In this document: positions 62,728-64,000 of the stretch, piece by piece
How the letters are laid out: every line of letters begins with the position of its first letter
Numbering within the stretch: position 1 is the stretch's first letter
Assembly: GCF_022695595.1 (NCBI RefSeq)
Contig: NZ_CP074380.1
Coordinates: forward strand, 3,608,001 to 3,672,000
From: Streptomyces sp. MST-110588
GTDB taxonomy: Bacteria > Actinomycetota > Actinomycetes > Streptomycetales > Streptomycetaceae
Length of the DNA: 64,000 nt
Direction of reading: 5' to 3'
The notes under the pieces: model-generated
Databases searched by the model: none
What the model saw: the letters and a program-made list of their open reading frames with translations, nothing else
What the model was told of the DNA's origin: nothing
Made by a program: the position numbers and the translations under genes

Positions 62728-63331
62728 CGGCGGCGGCGTGGACGCTCGCCACGACCAGGCACACGACGGTGACGGCCACGGCCGCGCCGATCGCCACGGC
62801 GGTCCGCGCGGGGCTCGCCGGGCCCCCGGCCAGCAGCACAGTCACCGCCGTACCGCCTGCCAGGGCGACCCCGCACAGCACCCAGAGGAGGAAGACGTAC
62901 TGCGCACGGCGGGGGCCCGGACCCGCGCCCGGTACGTGTCCTTGTACGGGACCGGCTCCCCGTACCACCGGGCCGCGGGCGGGGGCGCGGGCGGGGTCAG
63001 GGGCCGGCGCCTTGCCGTACAGCGCCGCCCAGCGCCGCTCCTCCTCCCGCTGTTCGCGCACGCGGCGGTCCAGGGCCAGTACGAGCAGTACCCCGGCCGC
63101 CACCGCGCCCGCCCCCGCCACGGCGCCGACGGCACTCCAGGGCACCGGCAGGAGCAGCACCACGGCGACCAGCGCGAGCGTTCCCCAGCCGGTCAGACAG
63201 GCAAGGGCCGTCAGCCGCCGGGAGAGGGGCCGGTCGGCCCCGGCGCGTACGTCCAGTGCCGCGGGCAGGTACCAGACACAGCCGGACGCGCACAGCACCC
63301 CGGCCCCCAGGGCGAAGACCGCGTGGGACAT
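62621..63331 (-). CDS. Polytopic membrane protein
   Basis: 236 residues with about four helices (ALGAGVLCASGCVWYLPA, GTLALVAVVLLLPVP, VLLVLALDRR..., VFLLWVLCGVALAGG, AVAIGAAVAVTVVCLVVAS) and a Pro/Gly-rich loop. It overlaps the TetR 3' end by 107 bp convergently, so the C-terminal tail is uncertain. Immediately downstream of the cytochrome oxidase subunit gene. No function assigned. Confidence 0.65.
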   Translation of the reverse strand: MSHAVFALGAGVLCASGCVWYLPAALDVRAGADRPLSRRLTALACLTGWGTLALVAVVLLLPVPWSAVGAVAGAGAVAAGVLLVLALDRRVREQREEERRWAALYGKAPAPDPARAPARGPVVRGAGPVQGHVPGAGPGPRRAQYVFLLWVLCGVALAGGTAVTVLLAGGPASPARTAVAIGAAVAVTVVCLVVASVHAAAVSRRLRACVPPRSPAGFRPPARRGPSRTAPGSTRS

Positions 63332-63391
63332 GGCTTCCTCCTCGTACTTCTCGTGCTTCTCGTACTCCCCGTGCTTCCCGTGCTCCTGGTC

Positions 63392-64000
63392 TCAGCGGTC
63401 CGTCGCCGCCGCGAGCTCCCGGTCGGCCGGGCCCGCCGGCGCCGCCTCGATGGCGGCGATCTCCGGGTAGTGCAGGTCGAAGGCCGGGGATTCGCTGCGT
63501 ATACGGGGCAGCGAGACGAAGTTGTGCCGGGGCGGCGGGCAGGAGGTAGCCCACTCCAGCGATCGCCCGTACCCCCACGGGTCGTCGGCCTGGACGGTCT
63601 CGCCGTACTTGGCGGTCTTCCAGACGTTGTAGAAGAACGGCAGGAAGGACATGCCCAGGAGGAATGAGCCCATGGTGGAGAGGGTGTTGAGCGTGGTGAA
63701 GCCGTCGGCGGCCAGATAGTCGGGGATGCGCCGGACCATGCCCTGCGCACCCAGCCAGTGCTGTACGAGGAAGGTCAGGTGGAAACCGACTGTCAGCGTC
63801 CAGAACGTGATCTTGCCGAGCCGTTCGTCCAGCATCTTGCCGGTGAACTTCGGCCACCAGAAGTGGAAGCCGGCGAACATCGCGTAAACGACCGTACCGA
63901 AGAGCGTGTAGTGGAAGTGCGCGACGACGAAGTAGGAATCGGAGGTGTGGAAGTCCATCGGCGGCGAGGCCAGGATCACGCCGGTCAGACCGCCGAAGAC
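63392..64000 (-). CDS. ctaD: Cytochrome c oxidase subunit I (C-terminal part, cut by window edge)
   Basis: C-terminal 202 residues of an aa3-type haem-copper oxidase subunit I; the N-terminus lies beyond the right edge. It reads [36 protein letters not shown]: the HFH pair supplies haem a/a3 ligands. Helices include [17 protein letters not shown] and [19 protein letters not shown]. Housekeeping respiratory gene, possibly one of two ctaD copies in the genome. Confidence 0.95.
   Translation of the reverse strand, partial: VFGGLTGVILASPPMDFHTSDSYFVVAHFHYTLFGTVVYAMFAGFHFWWPKFTGKMLDERLGKITFWTLTVGFHLTFLVQHWLGAQGMVRRIPDYLAADGFTTLNTLSTMGSFLLGMSFLPFFYNVWKTAKYGETVQADDPWGYGRSLEWATSCPPPRHNFVSLPRIRSESPAFDLHYPEIAAIEAAPAGPADRELAAATDR

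Overview
The window is high-GC actinobacterial DNA, almost certainly Streptomyces. The base composition, many GTG starts, 1-4 bp stop/start overlaps (ATGA, GTGA, TGATG), rare TTA codons and T-tract-free hairpin terminators all fit. About 55 kb (1 to ~55.3 kb) is one large biosynthetic gene cluster that continues off the left edge. The remainder (55.4-64 kb) looks like ordinary chromosome: an NfeD-like protein plus flotillin, a guanine deaminase, an AraC regulator, a lactate permease, a TetR regulator, membrane proteins and the end of cytochrome c oxidase subunit I.

Layout. 1-6.1 kb: two tandem P450s, two O-methyltransferases, a DUF1772 protein and a Tat-exported CX5R phosphatase. 6.2-10.5 kb: deoxysugar genes (4-ketoreductase, 3-ketoreductase, 2,3-dehydratase, 3,5-epimerase-like). 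11.1-20.4 kb (minus): fused ABC exporter, VC0807-like membrane protein, FAD monooxygenase, amidohydrolase and a PEP-utilising, rifampin-phosphotransferase-like enzyme. 20.5-25.6 kb: ferredoxin, P450, DegT aminotransferase, iron-sulfur/PMP 3-dehydratase and a second 4-ketoreductase. 25.6-31.9 kb: a complete type II PKS block (two ABM monooxygenases, ketoreductase, DUF1772, SRPBCC aromatase, ACP, CLF, KS-alpha, zinc cupin cyclase, TcmI cyclase). 31.9-38.5 kb: two NRPS proteins, A-T-C and T-C-A. 38.7-43.9 kb (plus): two glycosyltransferases, Sfp-type PPTase, RmlA and RmlB. 43.9-48.8 kb: two-component system, dead IS630-like transposase, UbiA prenyltransferase and a SARP activator. 49.0-55.3 kb (plus): a second copy of the PEP-enzyme/FAD monooxygenase/membrane protein set, then a nitroreductase and an MDR oxidoreductase.

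How it works together. The minimal PKS plus aromatase, TcmI-type and cupin cyclases, KR and ABM oxygenases is the gene set of pentangular-type aromatic polyketides. P450s, FAD monooxygenases and methyltransferases would decorate the core. Two glycosyltransferases would add sugars, at least one probably a 4-amino-2,3,4,6-tetradeoxyhexose (SpnO/N/Q/R logic). The A-T-C NRPS could attach one amino acid to the aglycone or sugar. The most interesting system-level idea is a phospho-prodrug self-protection loop: two rifampin-phosphotransferase-like enzymes inside the cell, an ABC exporter, and a Tat-secreted phosphatase outside. Further points of interest are the inverted duplicated cassette with a scar carrying a 39-bp inverted gene fragment, a T-C-A NRPS whose C and A motifs are all degenerate, and a catalytically dead transposase translationally coupled to a prenyltransferase. 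I could not identify the exact product.
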